64,000 nt of DNA from Macrosoma leucophasiata (GCA_036365455.1 JAWQUS010000007.1:23266001-23330000), one strand, 5' to 3'. Shown: positions 42,095 to 51,671, counted from the first letter of the stretch. Made by a program: numbers and translations. Notes: generated by a model not told the origin, from the letters alone.

Positions 42095-43460
42095 TATATT
42101 TCAAATAAGACATGACTGCAATTGATTAATGACTGACAAATCGAGTCAGTCCTGAATGTCAAATTCCCAAAATGTCAAGCGGTTTCAAAGTTTGGAAGTT
42201 CCCGAAATTCCAAATTCCCGTAAACATCACACAGGTACCTATAGTGCGGCAGAGATAATGCTCTACGAAGTAAAAACTAGGCGATTGTTGTGTTTCTTGA
42301 TTACCACTGTAGTTTTATGATACCAATGAAATATAATAATGATTGGTAAATTTAATAGCTGTCCTGTCCTTTTTATCACCTTACCGGTAAGTTAATAGGT
42401 ATACTTTTTCGACTGAGAATAAATTCTAAAATAAAAATCTTAAAAATCGAGCCTATTCGGAAGAATGCGACCACAATTACTCTGAGATTGTAATGTATTA
42501 GAAATTGTCCCAAGAGGCTACGAATATAAGAATACATATACAAGAACATGTGAGATAAAAATGATTATTTTTATAAAAATAAAACCAGTCTCTAATTTTA
42601 CTTTCCAGATCTGTAATGTTTGATAGGGCCTAGGAATAGGAACTAGGAATAGGGCCTAGCAAATAGTTAAAGAACTTGTGCCGACCCTTGCATTAAATTA
42701 GCGTCACATAAAGAAATCATTGTTTTAGCTTTTAGTTACGCACAAGAAACCCTTGTAACCACAGTCACTCAGAATCGCTATCCGAACATTGTCGTGAACC
42801 CAGTGCAACCGTCCGTTTATACTTAGCCAGTATACAGCACCGCCAGTCAGATATTAGTTTTATTATAATCACCGTCCTGTTACACACATACAACACACGC
42901 ATATTAATCTATTGCCCCAACACGGCAAAGACTTATCGAATTTGGTACAAGTTTTTGTTTTCTCGAGTCGTGAGTGGCAATGGAAACAAACTCAATAGGG
43001 CAGAGGGCTGCAAGCGGCGATAGCTCATGCGCCTTTGTTCCGCGATCGGATACTGGCCGGATATACCCAAATTGTTTTATACCTCAGGAGCGCTATGATC
43101 AAAGTTTATGAGTTGCTGTCAGTTTTTAATGTCAATGAAAGTGTCTGAGGTCTAAGTTGTTGCGCCTTCGTGGAAAGAACGGGTCCGTACAAAAATAAAA
43201 TTTCGGATCTGAGATATTTATGATAAAATATTTTTTGTATGAATACGGGTTGAGAATTTAACTTTTTTTTTAATTTTTCAGTGTAAAAGAGAAAACCATA
43301 TAATATAGAACTATAAAAAACAGATACAAATTTTGTACTTGATTTACAGTATTGTTCAAAACTTAATCAATAGGATCGACGAATGTCACAAAATCCAAAG
43401 TAATTTTAGCGTAAACGTTGTATGTACGTAACTAAGTTCTGTAATTTGGATAAAAAAAAT
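42095..43460. other. Mostly unique DNA; M4 half-end at 42251-42286
   Basis: AGAGATAATGCTCTACGAAG is one M4 terminus without its partner. ATAGGGCCTAGGAATAGGAA-type direct repeats near 42625-42660. A CpG-richer patch at 43000-43080 is unassigned. No ORF. Confidence 0.4.
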
Positions 43461-43464
43461 GACA

Positions 43465-43530
43465 TACTTTCCCAAACTACCGAACAAGCAATTCCAAACA
43501 CATTTGACTTATCTTTTCAGGTATATTAAG
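43465..43530. repeat. Short repeat next to an acceptor-like site, copy 1
   Basis: AACAAGCAATTCCAAACACA and TTTGACTTATCTTTTCAG recur at 45078-45141 in the same orientation with about 8 changes. Confidence 0.7.
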
Positions 43531-44385
43531 AAGTAATCGATTAAGAGCTGACCATTGCAAAGTATTATAATTATTGATTATAAACTCAGTAATGGTTTGA
43601 ACTAAATTTAAATAAATTAAGCGTTAGATCAGGCCTTAGGCACAAAATAAAAAGTGCAAAGATTAGATTAGATTAGATTAGATTTTATTGCAAACAATTC
43701 ACAGTTCATGGTTAGTAATATATAAAAACTTATGGTCTATGTTAGTAGTAATTATATAAGTACCTGCTTAGTAAAATTTTTTTGAATTACATAATTCATT
43801 AATAAATGCATCAATTGATTCTATCACCCAGACAGTCGGGAAGTACCTATGTAGTATAATTATAAATAAAATTAAAAATTTAATTATTATTCAATTTCGC
43901 ATAAATTACGCGCAATTTCTATGTCAAACTGTAAAATAGTAATAATGTTTTAATAGTTAAATAAGTATTAGTATAATTTATATTGAAATTTGTCAAATTT
44001 GTATTTATTAAAATGTAAATTAAATGTCAGTATTAAAAAGGTAGATGTAAATTAAATGTCAATATAGAAAAGTAATTTTACTATTTTGATGTGATATGTC
44101 TATGTGTTATAAGCAAAATAAATTGGGTAAATAGGGTAATCCGTTTACAAGTTATCAGGGATTTTCCATTGTAGAAATTGTGTAAAGCAAAATTTTGTGT
44201 TTTGTATTTGTTGTGTTTTGTAATTTGTTTTGTTTGTAAGTTGTGTTTTTTTTGTATTATAATAGCATTTTTATTGTTTTGAGATTGACTTCTGTACCTT
44301 TTCCTTCTGTGCCTTAAGGTATGTAAACGCATCTACCGGTTTCGATGGGGTTATTATTAAGATGGCTACAGTATTCACTTATCTA
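43531..44385. other. AT-rich; possible LINE 3' region (minus) with ATTAG tail
   Basis: A (GATTA)n tract at 43661-43685 followed by TTTTATTGCAAACAATTC reads, inverted, as an AATAAAATC(TAATC)n retroposon tail. The sequence to about 44330 may be its AT-rich UTR. No coding part. Confidence 0.4.
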
Positions 44386-44640
44386 TCTATATATATAAAA
44401 ATCAATTGCTGTTTGTAAGTCTCGCTAAAACTCGAGAACGGCTGGACCGATTTGGCAAATTTTAGTTTTGAATGATTTTTGAAAGTCCAGGGAAGGTTTA
44501 AAAGGTAAGAAAATATGAAGAAATTGAAGGGAAATAGTAAAAAACACAATTTTATTTTCCCACACAAATAGTCCGTATATATCAAACCTTTGACACAGCA
44601 TTTCATTCTGAGGTAATACGAAGTTTGCCGGGTAAGCTAG
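44386..44640 (+). mobile_element. Helitron-like element, second subfamily
   Basis: ATATATAAAAATCAATTGCT start, TCGAGAACGGCTGGACCGAT, TATCAAACCTTTGACACAG and the end GTTTGCCGGGTAAGCTAG. The inverted homologue at 52130-52385 defines both ends. Non-coding. Confidence 0.65.
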
Positions 44641-44781
44641 TAATCAATATAAACTCTAAGCCTGTTCGCCACTTTTAAAGTAATACTAAACTATACCTAG
44701 CATACGGAAGCACCTGCCTAATAATTATGAGTTTAGGTACAGTTTAGTACGTAAAAAAATACCGATAGCATTATTACCTAC

Positions 44782-44896
44782 CTTAGTTCTGTTATTAAAT
44801 TGAGACAAAAATGTGTGTTTTTCTTAAATTCTATATTAAACATTTTAAAAGGGGTTTTGTCACACGACATGTCAACTCCATCGTACCCAATACTAA
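44782..44896 (-). CDS. Candidate exon (unknown gene), downstream of the next
   Basis: Minus strand: an acceptor-like TTTCAAG precedes 44896, and the exon ends AACTAAG|GTAGGT (donor GT at 44780-44781). The frame is open for 37 codons: SIGYDGVDMSCDKTPFKMF then NIEFKKNTHFCLNLITEL. Two extra bases at its 5' end match the one-base overhang of the exon at 44967-45073, giving an in-frame 70-base intron, a usual insect size. No family recognised. AT-rich composition means chance remains possible. Confidence 0.3.
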
Positions 44897-44966
44897 CTTG
44901 AAACCATTGCTCATAATAATATAAAGAAATAGAAAGGAAAATGTTACTGGCGAGGAATTCACTTAC

Positions 44967-45073
44967 ATATTTCTTTTGCGATTTCTGCATTTGGATTAGA
45001 CAAAATTTCTTGGAGAAGGCCAACATTCATGAAATTTAAATTCAGTTCGTGCACTAGCAAAATTTTCTTATTC
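44967..45073 (-). CDS. Candidate exon (unknown gene)
   Basis: Minus strand: acceptor CATATTTTTCAG before 45073, donor ATAT|GTAAGT at 44966. Open for 35 codons: NKKILLVHELNLNFMNVGLL then QEILSNPNAEIAKEI. Phase agrees with the candidate exon downstream. The acceptor side overlaps the short repeat of 45078-45141, which complicates the call. Confidence 0.3.
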
Positions 45074-45077
45074 CTGA

Positions 45078-45141
45078 AAAATATGTCCTTCCCCAAACAA
45101 CCGGACAAGCAATTCCAATCACATTTGACTTATCTTTTCAG
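45078..45141. repeat. Short repeat next to an acceptor-like site, copy 2
   Basis: AACCGGACAAGCAATTCCAA and TTTGACTTATCTTTTCAG match 43465-43530. On the plus strand both copies end in a perfect-looking splice acceptor (TTATCTTTTCAG). Confidence 0.7.
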
Positions 45142-45375
45142 ATATATCATATTATGAAGGCATGATATCCGCGCATCCCTCGCGTCATCGGTTAGGTGGG
45201 CGGCAGGTATCTGAAACTCGGCGATAACGTCCGCATGATCAATCTGAGCCCTTTTCAACAGTAATCTGGTGAAATATATCGTTTCGCCGCCCTCTGATAG
45301 CGATATGTATGGGATAACAAAACAATATGGTAAAAATATCTGCCTTTTCATACGTTCGTCCAGATTGTTGTAAAG
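45130..45375 (-). CDS. Candidate coding segment in a GC-richer patch (unknown)
   Basis: Minus-strand frame open from upstream of the ATG at 45351 to a TAA at 45130. Contains YISLSEGGETIYFTRLLLKR and DHADVIAEFQIPAAHLTDDA. The composition is balanced and GC-rich between 45160 and 45330, unlike the flanks, which favours real or formerly real coding sequence. I recognise no family, and no donor links it in phase to the exon at 45073. On the plus strand an alternative exon 45142-45206 (TTTTCAG| ... CGGCAG|GTATCT) is open as well, so the strand is uncertain. Confidence 0.3.
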   Translation of the reverse strand, partial: LYNNLDERMKRQIFLPYCFVIPYISLSEGGETIYFTRLLLKRAQIDHADVIAEFQIPAAHLTDDARDARISCLHNMIYLKR

Positions 45376-45420
45376 TTAAATTATTATTCAGTTTAATGTG
45401 TGAACTAAATCAAAATAACT

Positions 45421-45537
45421 CAGTCCTAAGGAGTGGCACCACCCACAGCTTTTGATGTAGATGTTTATAGGCTACAGCGACCTTCCATTTTAACTGTGTA
45501 GGTATACGTCTTTGCTACATTAATAACATAAAAAACC
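45421..45537 (+). mobile_element. SINE-A, decayed 3' half
   Basis: AGTCCTAAGGAGTGGCACC, TTTATAGGCTACAGCGACC and TAATAACATAAAAAACC keep the family order with many changes. Confidence 0.6.
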
Positions 45538-45589
45538 TGACGTAACTCAGATGCAAAGGCAGAGATTTGTGTGTAATATCCCTACTAAT

Positions 45590-45723
45590 ATTATAAATGC
45601 GAAAGTAACTCTGTCTGTCGGTCTGTAACCTTTTCACGGTACAGAGATAGAGTTGACTTTGAGAAAGAGCATAGGCTACTTTTTAAACGACATCCACGCG
45701 GTCGAAGCCCCGGGCAACAGCTA
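45590..45723 (+). mobile_element. Helitron-like element
   Basis: CTACTAATATTATAAATGCG start, ACTCTGTCTGTCGGTCTG, then hairpin-like CGCGGTCGAAGCCCCGGG and the end CAACAGCTAG|TT. 134 bp, non-coding. Confidence 0.65.
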
Positions 45724-45779
45724 GTTAACAATAATTTTACCGATCGAAAGCATTGATTTTCCTATCTTAGTTCTGCCAT

Positions 45780-46027
45780 TAACTTGAATGAAAAAAATCT
45801 TATATAAAATTCTCCTGTTACGATGTTCGTTCCCGTACTCCTCCGAAACGGCTTGACTGATTCTCATTAAATTTTGTGAGCATATTGAGTAGGTCTGAGA
45901 ATCGGCCAACATCTATTTTTCTGACCCCTAAGAGATAAGCGTGATACTCAAAAATATTTTTTTCGAATTCTTGGTTTTTTTAATAATATTTCCAAGGCGA
46001 TACGAAGTTCGTCGGGGCAGCGAGTAT
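45780..46027 (+). mobile_element. Helitron-like element, second subfamily
   Basis: TCCTCCGAAACGGCTTGACT, TCTATTTTTCTGACCCCTAA and the end GGCGATACGAAGTTCGTCGG followed by GGCAGCGAG (CTAG mutated). Confidence 0.55.
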
Positions 46028-46042
46028 ATCTATATAAGTTTG

Positions 46043-46165
46043 TTTTTTTTTTTAATAAATGGAATGAAAAATGTTACTTCGGGCAGGATTTGAACCTGCC
46101 ACGTCTGGCTCTAACTATTCCATCCTATTTGCCATTAATCAACCAAATTACTGAAGCCTTACACT
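46043..46165 (-). mobile_element. tRNA-derived SINE, short copy
   Basis: On the minus strand a T arm GGCAGG-TTCAAAT-CCTGCC and acceptor-side CGAAGT are tRNA-like, followed by ATTTTTCATTCCATTTATT and an A-tail. The D and anticodon arms do not fold, so it is not a tRNA gene. Confidence 0.55.
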
Positions 46166-46290
46166 TATTAAGTTAAAGCGTCAAGTTCTATACCTTTTCA
46201 TTATAATCACCCGTCCGTAGTGCCGCGAAATATAGTAGGTACATTACTCAACAATTTATGTTGCACATCGAGCCTACGAAAGGGACGAAC

Positions 46291-46445
46291 GGCTAGTTTC
46301 GACTTCGTAGTGTTATCTCTGATGCACACTGCCTAGCTGCCTACGTAAGCACTGATAGTTCGGTATTGGTCAAAACTTGAACAAGATGGTCGACTAACGT
46401 CAAATAGGTACGGTGCGAAAGAGATAACGCTCTACAGACCCGAAA
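46291..46445. mobile_element. M4 MITE, copy 2
   Basis: TTCGTAGTGTTATCTCTG at 46303-46321 faces AGAGATAACGCTCTACAG at 46420-46437. The interior CTACGTAAGCACTGATAGT matches copies at 12.1 and 58.5 kb. Confidence 0.7.
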
Positions 46446-47160
46446 TTAGCAAATTCTCCTTCCTATGCTCCATGTGCAATATTTATGGTTGAGCACTGTA
46501 TATTAAATTTTGATGCCACTTTATTCAAAGTTCCCCCTGAGTGTAGTACACTGTATTTATTTTACATTCAAATCAAATAAATTTATTATTTAATTAATAT
46601 GTTTATCATTATTTAAAAATATACTTTTTTACCTACCGTATCCCCATGTTAAAGATCCAGGCTACCAAAGCACGGTTTTGATATCCTCGATAGGCAGCAT
46701 CAGCGTTAGTGCCGCGCAATTGGGCAGCACGATAACCGTATCAGCAAACGACACCTTCAGAATGGGGAGTTTTAAAAAATCAGCGAAGCGGCAACGTTGC
46801 TGATGGCTTATCAGCTTCACAAGTCGGCGACGATGCTTAGAGGATCCTAGTTGGGTGCTCAAGGTTGTTTTATATGTTACCAACATGTTTGTAGACTTCG
46901 AGAATAGTATTTTATTTTTTTATTTATTTATTTATTAAGAAAAGTTACAAAAACAATTTAAATGTAGCTACAAAAATGCCACAAAACCCTTAGGTAATGG
47001 GTTTGTCCTGGCACCTTTACATTCGAAGCTCTAATACTATTTTTAAATACTATTGAAATAATCTTTAAAGCTAATTAGGTATATTACAATATTCTCGATA
47101 TTAAATTCGTTTAAATCTTATAAATGCACGTTCTTATTAATAACATAATAAGAAGTAGTA
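46446..47160. other. No gene called; GC-richer patch 46640-46890
   Basis: Opposing open frames cross the patch (minus 46662-46886, 74 codons; plus reading DPGYQSTVLISSIGSISVSA). Balanced composition suggests former coding sequence, but neither strand shows a recognised motif or clear splice pair. TTTATTTATTTATTTATT at 46917-46938 is simple repeat. Confidence 0.3.
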
Positions 47161-47419
47161 TTTTTTTATGTAACGTAAGTATCAAACAAGGATGCAGTTC
47201 ACATTGATGTTAAGTGATGACTGCAGCCTATAGACACCCACACAAAGACCAAGGTCAAAATGCAGATGCGTTATCATTCCTAAGGCCTAAGGTGTTATGG
47301 TCCTGTGCCTGTGAAATTACAGGACCGGACATTAGCACCTGATCGGAACACGATAGTGCTGAACACTACCATTTAGCGGCAAGTATATTGGTAATGCGGT
47401 GGTGCCTACCACCAGTAAT
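47161..47419 (-). mobile_element. SINE-A, minus copy
   Basis: Poly(T) then ATGTAACGTAAGTATC through GTGCCTACCACCAGTA. The CCGCGAGCTCCGTCACTGGAGC head segment is deleted, leaving only the terminal CTACCACCAGT. Confidence 0.85.
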
Positions 47420-47804
47420 TCTGTACTTTTGCCATTGCGTGCTCACGTGCTTTTGTTGTTAGTTCAGTTACCTGCTTATCAATTGCGTAAGACTGAGAGC
47501 ATACATTTAAGTTTTGATATACGCGAGATAAATCTGTAAAAATAGTTTTATTTCAATGAGTGCAGCTTGCGAAAACCCAAGAACAGTAGAAGAGACCTCT
47601 GTAGTGTTTAATATCTCACAAAGTGATAGATAAGTGAATAATGTTTTGTTTTTCATATTAAGGCATCGGTATTACGCATATTGACAGTGTCAAGTAAAAC
47701 GATATTTCGTATTCGTATTAAACAGCGTAAAAGTCAGAGTCAGTCAGTCAATTTATCAGTCCGTCAGTCAGTCACAGTCAGTAATTCGAGTAAAGCGATG
47801 GCTA
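47420..47804. other. No gene seen
   Basis: A CAGTCAGTCAATTTATCAGT-type short direct repeat at 47740-47785; otherwise unassigned. Confidence 0.35.
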
Positions 47805-48075
47805 CTTTACCAGAACCATTTACAATGAAGTTTTGGAGGCAACCCGAAAGGACGCGTTTTCGCACTATTATTCTATTTCACTATACACGAGCACTGTAAT
47901 AAGCCAATATCAAACAAAATGCCACCAACTTTTTTTAATATAACTTAAAAATACACCAAGAAAATAAAATAAAATAAGAGCACCACACGCCTCTTTCAAG
48001 GTTTCCGCCAAAAACTCGAATAATTGTTTTATAAACCATAATATTTTTGAAGGACTATCCAAGACAATTGTCTTA
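47805..48075 (+). repeat. Dispersed repeat Z, copy 1
   Basis: GAAGTTTTGGAGGCAACCCG, CACTATACACGAGCACTG and TTCCGCCAAAAACTCGAATA correspond in order to 60110-60330. Non-coding, AT-rich, type unknown. Confidence 0.5.
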
Positions 48076-48660
48076 TTATACATATCACGCCAAAATAGTA
48101 AGTACCTATACTTGGCTTTAATCACCTTTTATCTGAAACATTTTCGTAACATTGACTGTTTTACTTTAACAATGTTAAATAAATATCATAGACAAAAAGT
48201 TATACTATCAAAAATACATTATTATATCCCCTATAAAAAAAATTTCCTCAAAATCACTAATATACGCACCATATCACGGACATAGAAATCAATTTGCTTC
48301 ACCGAATTACGTATTTTTGTTCAAAAGGCGGCAGAGTGGGGTCTCAAGAAGAGCAATTGGCCGTGACTAGATAAGGGGTGTTTACAGTATTTCAGTTTCG
48401 TGCGATTAAGGCAGGTGAACGTTGTCGGGAATTAAGCCGCTATTAAATAACTTAACGGCCGCTTTAAGTACTATCGCTTTGCTTCCCTTTTAGAGCATTT
48501 GTTGTGGGAAGTGTAAGTTGAAGATAAGTTAACTTGTAAGGTAGCTTAGCGAGTTTGCAGTACTAAGTAACTAGGTACTAAGATAAAACTACTGGACAAG
48601 TAATATGTTGATTGATTATTGGTTATTGTTTTATATTACTTCGAATTAACACATGCTTGT
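48076..48660. other. No gene seen
   Basis: AT-rich DNA without a recognised element. Confidence 0.35.
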
Positions 48661-48910
48661 GAAATATATTTTATTTAAAGAAAAATGGAAAGAAAAATTT
48701 GACTTCAGGCGAGACTCGACTGAAGTCAAATTTTCGAAGTCCTGCCCGATTTGTCAAATCTTTCCTTCACCTTTATTGCATTGCCTTATGACAAATCGGG
48801 CAGGACTTCGGTAGCTCAGTTGGAAGAGCGGCTGGACTAGATTCCCAGTGGCCGCGAGTTCAAGTCTCGCCTGAAGCCAAATGTTTCTTTCCATTTTTCT
48901 TTAAATAAAA
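48661..48910. repeat. Inverted pair of tRNA-like repeats
   Basis: The left half (to about 48789) is a minus-oriented copy of the 8456-8640 repeat whose tRNA core is deleted to GACTTCAGGCGAGACTCGAC. The right half is a complete plus copy. Their outer ends (TTTAAAGAAAAATGGAAAG and its inverse) and inner ends (CGGGCAGGACTTCG and inverse) pair, making a large imperfect palindrome. Confidence 0.85.
48805..48877 (+). tRNA. tRNA-like sequence, isotype unassigned (possible pseudogene)
   Basis: ACTTCGG/CTGAAGC acceptor with a G-A and other weak pairs, D arm GCTC/GAGC, T arm GCGAG-TTCAAGT-CTCGC. The anticodon arm has the same oversized loop as the 8492-8565 copy, with AGA or CTA in the anticodon region instead of TGA. 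Likely part of a repeat rather than a working tRNA. Confidence 0.45.
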
Positions 48911-49162
48911 TATGTTTATTGGTTATTGAGTCTGAGGTGTTCAGAACGAGGGCGAAAGCCACTGTATTGTTTAATTTAGTCACAGCTAACATTTTAGTTT
49001 AGTAGGATAAGTTAATCTTCTGTCCCGGAACTGGCTGGAAAGTCAGATATCAATTTGTGAAGTTTATCAGTCCTTCTCTGAGACGAGTAAGATAACTTTC
49101 TGCTTCAGTCATCGCATTTAAAATCGTGTTCCATTCGGTTTTTTTAAGTTATGATTGTACCA

Positions 49163-49338
49163 TACAAGCAGTTCACATTGATGTTAAATGATGACTGCAG
49201 CCACACATATGACTATGGGGCAAAGTGCAGATGCGTTGCCACCCCTAAGACCTTAGTTGTTATGTTCCTATGATAATTATTATAAGACCTTACATTACCA
49301 TCTAACCGGAACACGATAGTGCAGAACACTACCATTTA
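49163..49338 (-). mobile_element. SINE-A, older subfamily (left part of split copy)
   Basis: ACAAGCAGTTCACATTGATG through GAACACTACCATTTAGA. It resumes at 49632 after the inserted plus-strand SINE-A. Confidence 0.85.
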
Positions 49339-49631
49339 GATGGTAGAGCTCCAGTGACGAAGCTCGCGGGCGTAGGCACCACCGCATTACCTAATATACT
49401 TGCCGCTAAATGGTAGTGTTCAGCACTATCGTGTTCCGGTCAGGTGGTAATGTACGGCCCTGTAATTTCAGGCACAGAGGCCATAACACCTTAGGCCTCA
49501 GGAGTGGCAGCGCATCTGCATTTTGACCTCTGGTCATTGTGTGGGTGTCTATAGGCTGCAGTCATCACTTAACATCAATGTGAACTGCATGCTTGTTTGC
49601 CACTTTTATTACATAAAAAAAAAAAAAAAAT
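49339..49631 (+). mobile_element. SINE-A inserted into SINE-A
   Basis: A complete young-type copy, TGGTAGAGCTCCAGTGACGA to a 15-base A-tail, lying inside a minus-oriented older copy. Confidence 0.9.
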
Positions 49632-49690
49632 TGGCGGCAGATAGATTGAGTAATGAGCTCCTACACAGGAACTCTAACCATCAGTAAAAT
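49632..49690 (-). mobile_element. SINE-A, older subfamily (right part of split copy)
   Basis: TTGGCGGCAGATAGATTGAG, GAGCTCCTACACAGGAAC and ACCATCAGTAAAA complete the 5' end of the copy begun at 49163. Confidence 0.82.
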
Positions 49691-49825
49691 CTATTCCATC
49701 TTCCATGTTGCTAACATTGTAGGTAACTCAAGTAGCATGTGCGTACCACTAGCGCTGCGCGTCACATTTTTTTTTTAGTAAAATGGTGGTTTCAGTTACA
49801 AACACGTTTCTTTAATAATTAACGT
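49691..49825. other. Short unassigned spacer
   Basis: No repeat or ORF. Confidence 0.3.
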
Positions 49826-50320
49826 AACTTCACGCCTGTAATCCCCGAAGAGGCAGAGGTAAATGCATGCATTCAAGCATACATGCAAACACCCACGATT
49901 CGCCGGTTACGTTTTGGCCCATGTAACAGGTATCGAGCCTGTTGACATCTCCGGGCACATTACCAAACTTTGAGGTACTGGGAAATTTCCAGAAAATGGA
50001 AAAATCCCAATAGAACCAGAGATAAAGGCTTTTTCACCATTATCTCTGATAACTGGTGGTGTGGGTGGGTTTGATGGTGGGGTCAAAAGTCTTAGGAATC
50101 GGCGTGCATGTATGAAGAGAATGATGAAGGTAGACGAGGCACGAGAGGTTTGTCTGAACCGGGATATCTGGCGCTCTACACTCTCTGCCTACCCCGTTAG
50201 GGACCTGGCGTGAAGATACATACATACATCTCTGATAACCCCCTACCCGGGAATCGAACCCAGGACCTCAGCGTAGTAGTAGTGGCCTGCTACCACTAGG
50301 CTACCGAGGCAGTTAATAAT
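49826..50320 (-). mobile_element. SINE-T (tRNA-headed), split by LINE R
   Basis: Minus copy with a full tRNA-like head at 50239-50315 (B box inverse GGAATCGAACCCAGG, A box inverse CTACCACTAGGCTA) and the body at 49826-50052. LINE R sits at 50053-50227. Confidence 0.9.
50053..50227 (+). mobile_element. LINE R, 3' end fragment with 11-bp target duplication
   Basis: GTCAAAAGTCTTAGGAATCG through GTGAAGATACATACATAC, flanked by ATCTCTGATAA at 50042-50052 and 50228-50238. Encodes only the C-terminal 40 residues of the LINE. A textbook 5'-truncated insertion. Confidence 0.93.
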
Positions 50321-50498
50321 TAAATTAATAATTAAATATAATATATAGAAGTTAAAATTTTATGTAACTCTGTCGTAAACTTATGTACCTAGGTGGTCGT
50401 TTAATACATTACCACGACTTCGTAGCGGATTGCTACGCAGCGTAGTCAATAGTTATATCTAAAGATTTCACAGAAATGTCTTGAATACGTGTTATTTT
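50321..50498. other. Short unassigned spacer
   Basis: No feature seen. Confidence 0.3.
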
Positions 50499-50756
50499 TA
50501 CTGGTGGTAGAGCTCCAGTGACGGAGCTCGCGGGCGTAGGCCACCGCATTACTTAATAAATGGTAGTGTTCAGCACTATCGTGTTCCTCTCAGGTGGTAA
50601 TCTACGGCTCTGGTATTTCCGGCACAGAGGCATAACACAGGCTTCAGGAGTGGTAACGCATCTGCATTTTGACTTTAGTTTTTGTGTGGGTGTTTATAGG
50701 CTGCAGTCATTATTTAACATCAATGTGAACTGCATGCTTGTTTGCCAAAAAAAACC
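50499..50756 (+). mobile_element. SINE-A with internal deletions
   Basis: ACTGGTGGTAGAGCTCC to TTGTTTGCCAAAAAAAACC; lacks parts of the CTTGCCGC and CCACTTCC blocks. Confidence 0.87.
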
Positions 50757-50947
50757 TAATTGTAGAAAAGATATTAAATGAGAAAATTCCGAATTACTAT
50801 ATATACGATGTGAATGAAGGTGAACAGAGGACAGAAGCTCAGACTGACTCACCATGACCAAATTCCTATAATATCTGAAGGTGAGAATCTTAAAAGTCGA
50901 CATTCACTTTCGAAATGAGCGGCAAATATAAATAGTGAATAGTGCAG

Positions 50948-51035
50948 CGCCATCATCACCATTTCATACAATCGTCCACAGCTGGACAAAAGTCTCCCCA
51001 AAAGGGGGATATGCCATAATCGCCACGGTTGATAC
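50948..51035 (-). repeat. SINE/LINE 3' end of RTE type
   Basis: Inverted it reads CCCCTTTTGGGGAGACTTTT, CCAGCTGTGGACGATTGTAT and ATGGTGATGATG, the same layout as the 5S-SINE and RTE LINE ends. The head is absent. Confidence 0.6.
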
Positions 51036-51040
51036 GGTTC

Positions 51041-51391
51041 TACTGGTGGTAAAGCTCCAGTTACGAAGCTCGCGGGCGTAGGCACCACCGCATTACCTTA
51101 TAGACTTGGTGGTTAAACTTGGACTACTAAATGGTAGTGTTCAGAACTATAATGTTCCGGTCAGGTAATGAACGGCCCTGTAATTTCCGGCACAGAGGCA
51201 TAATATCTTAGGCCTCAGGAGTGGTAACGTATCTGCATTTTGACCTTGGTCTTTGTGTAAGCCTCTATAGGCTGCAGTCAGCACTTAACATCAATGTGAA
51301 CTGCATGCTTGTTTGCCACTTTCATAACATAAAAGAAGTACAAACTATAGTCCTAACAAATTCCATGAGATGGTACGTTTTGTATTTTTTG
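51041..51391 (+). mobile_element. SINE-A with extended 3' sequence, second copy
   Basis: Carries the same diagnostic GTAAGCCTCTATAGGC and CAGTCAGCACTT as the 25447 copy, and the same 60-base extension past the usual end (to TACGTTTTGTATTTTTTG). Confidence 0.87.
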
Positions 51392-51393
51392 TT

Positions 51394-51671
51394 TGTAGGC
51401 AGAGGTAAATGCATGCTTTCAAGCGTACATGCAAACACCCACGATTCGCCGGTTACGTTATTTGCCCATGTAACAGGTGGCGAGCCTGTTGCCATCTCCG
51501 GGCACATTACCAAACTTTGAGGTACTGGGAAACTTCCAGAAAATGGAAAAATCCCAATAGAACCAGAGATAAGGGATTTTGAACCGTTATCTCTGATAGC
51601 CCCCGGGGATCGAACCCAGGACCTCCAGCGTTGTAGTAGTGGCCAGCTACCACTAGGCTACTAAGGCAGTT
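51394..51671 (-). mobile_element. SINE-T (tRNA-headed), near full-length
   Basis: B box inverse GGATCGAACCC and A box inverse CTACCACTAGGCTACTA at the right end. The body TGGCGAGCCTGTTGCCATCT and 3' motif GGCAGAGGTAAATGCATGC at the left. Abuts the extended SINE-A. Confidence 0.9.

Noticed and set aside
11002..43035. GCAAGCGGCGATA shared between about 11190 and 43011 as a repeat family
   Set aside because: Similarity is limited to about 25 bases with no extended alignment; too short to call.
46083..46160. tRNA gene on the minus strand
   Set aside because: Only the T arm folds; a SINE-like body and A-tail follow, so it is a tRNA-derived SINE.
46640..46890. Coding exon in a GC-richer patch
   Set aside because: Open frames exist on both strands with no recognised motif and no phase-consistent splice sites, so strand and reality cannot be decided.
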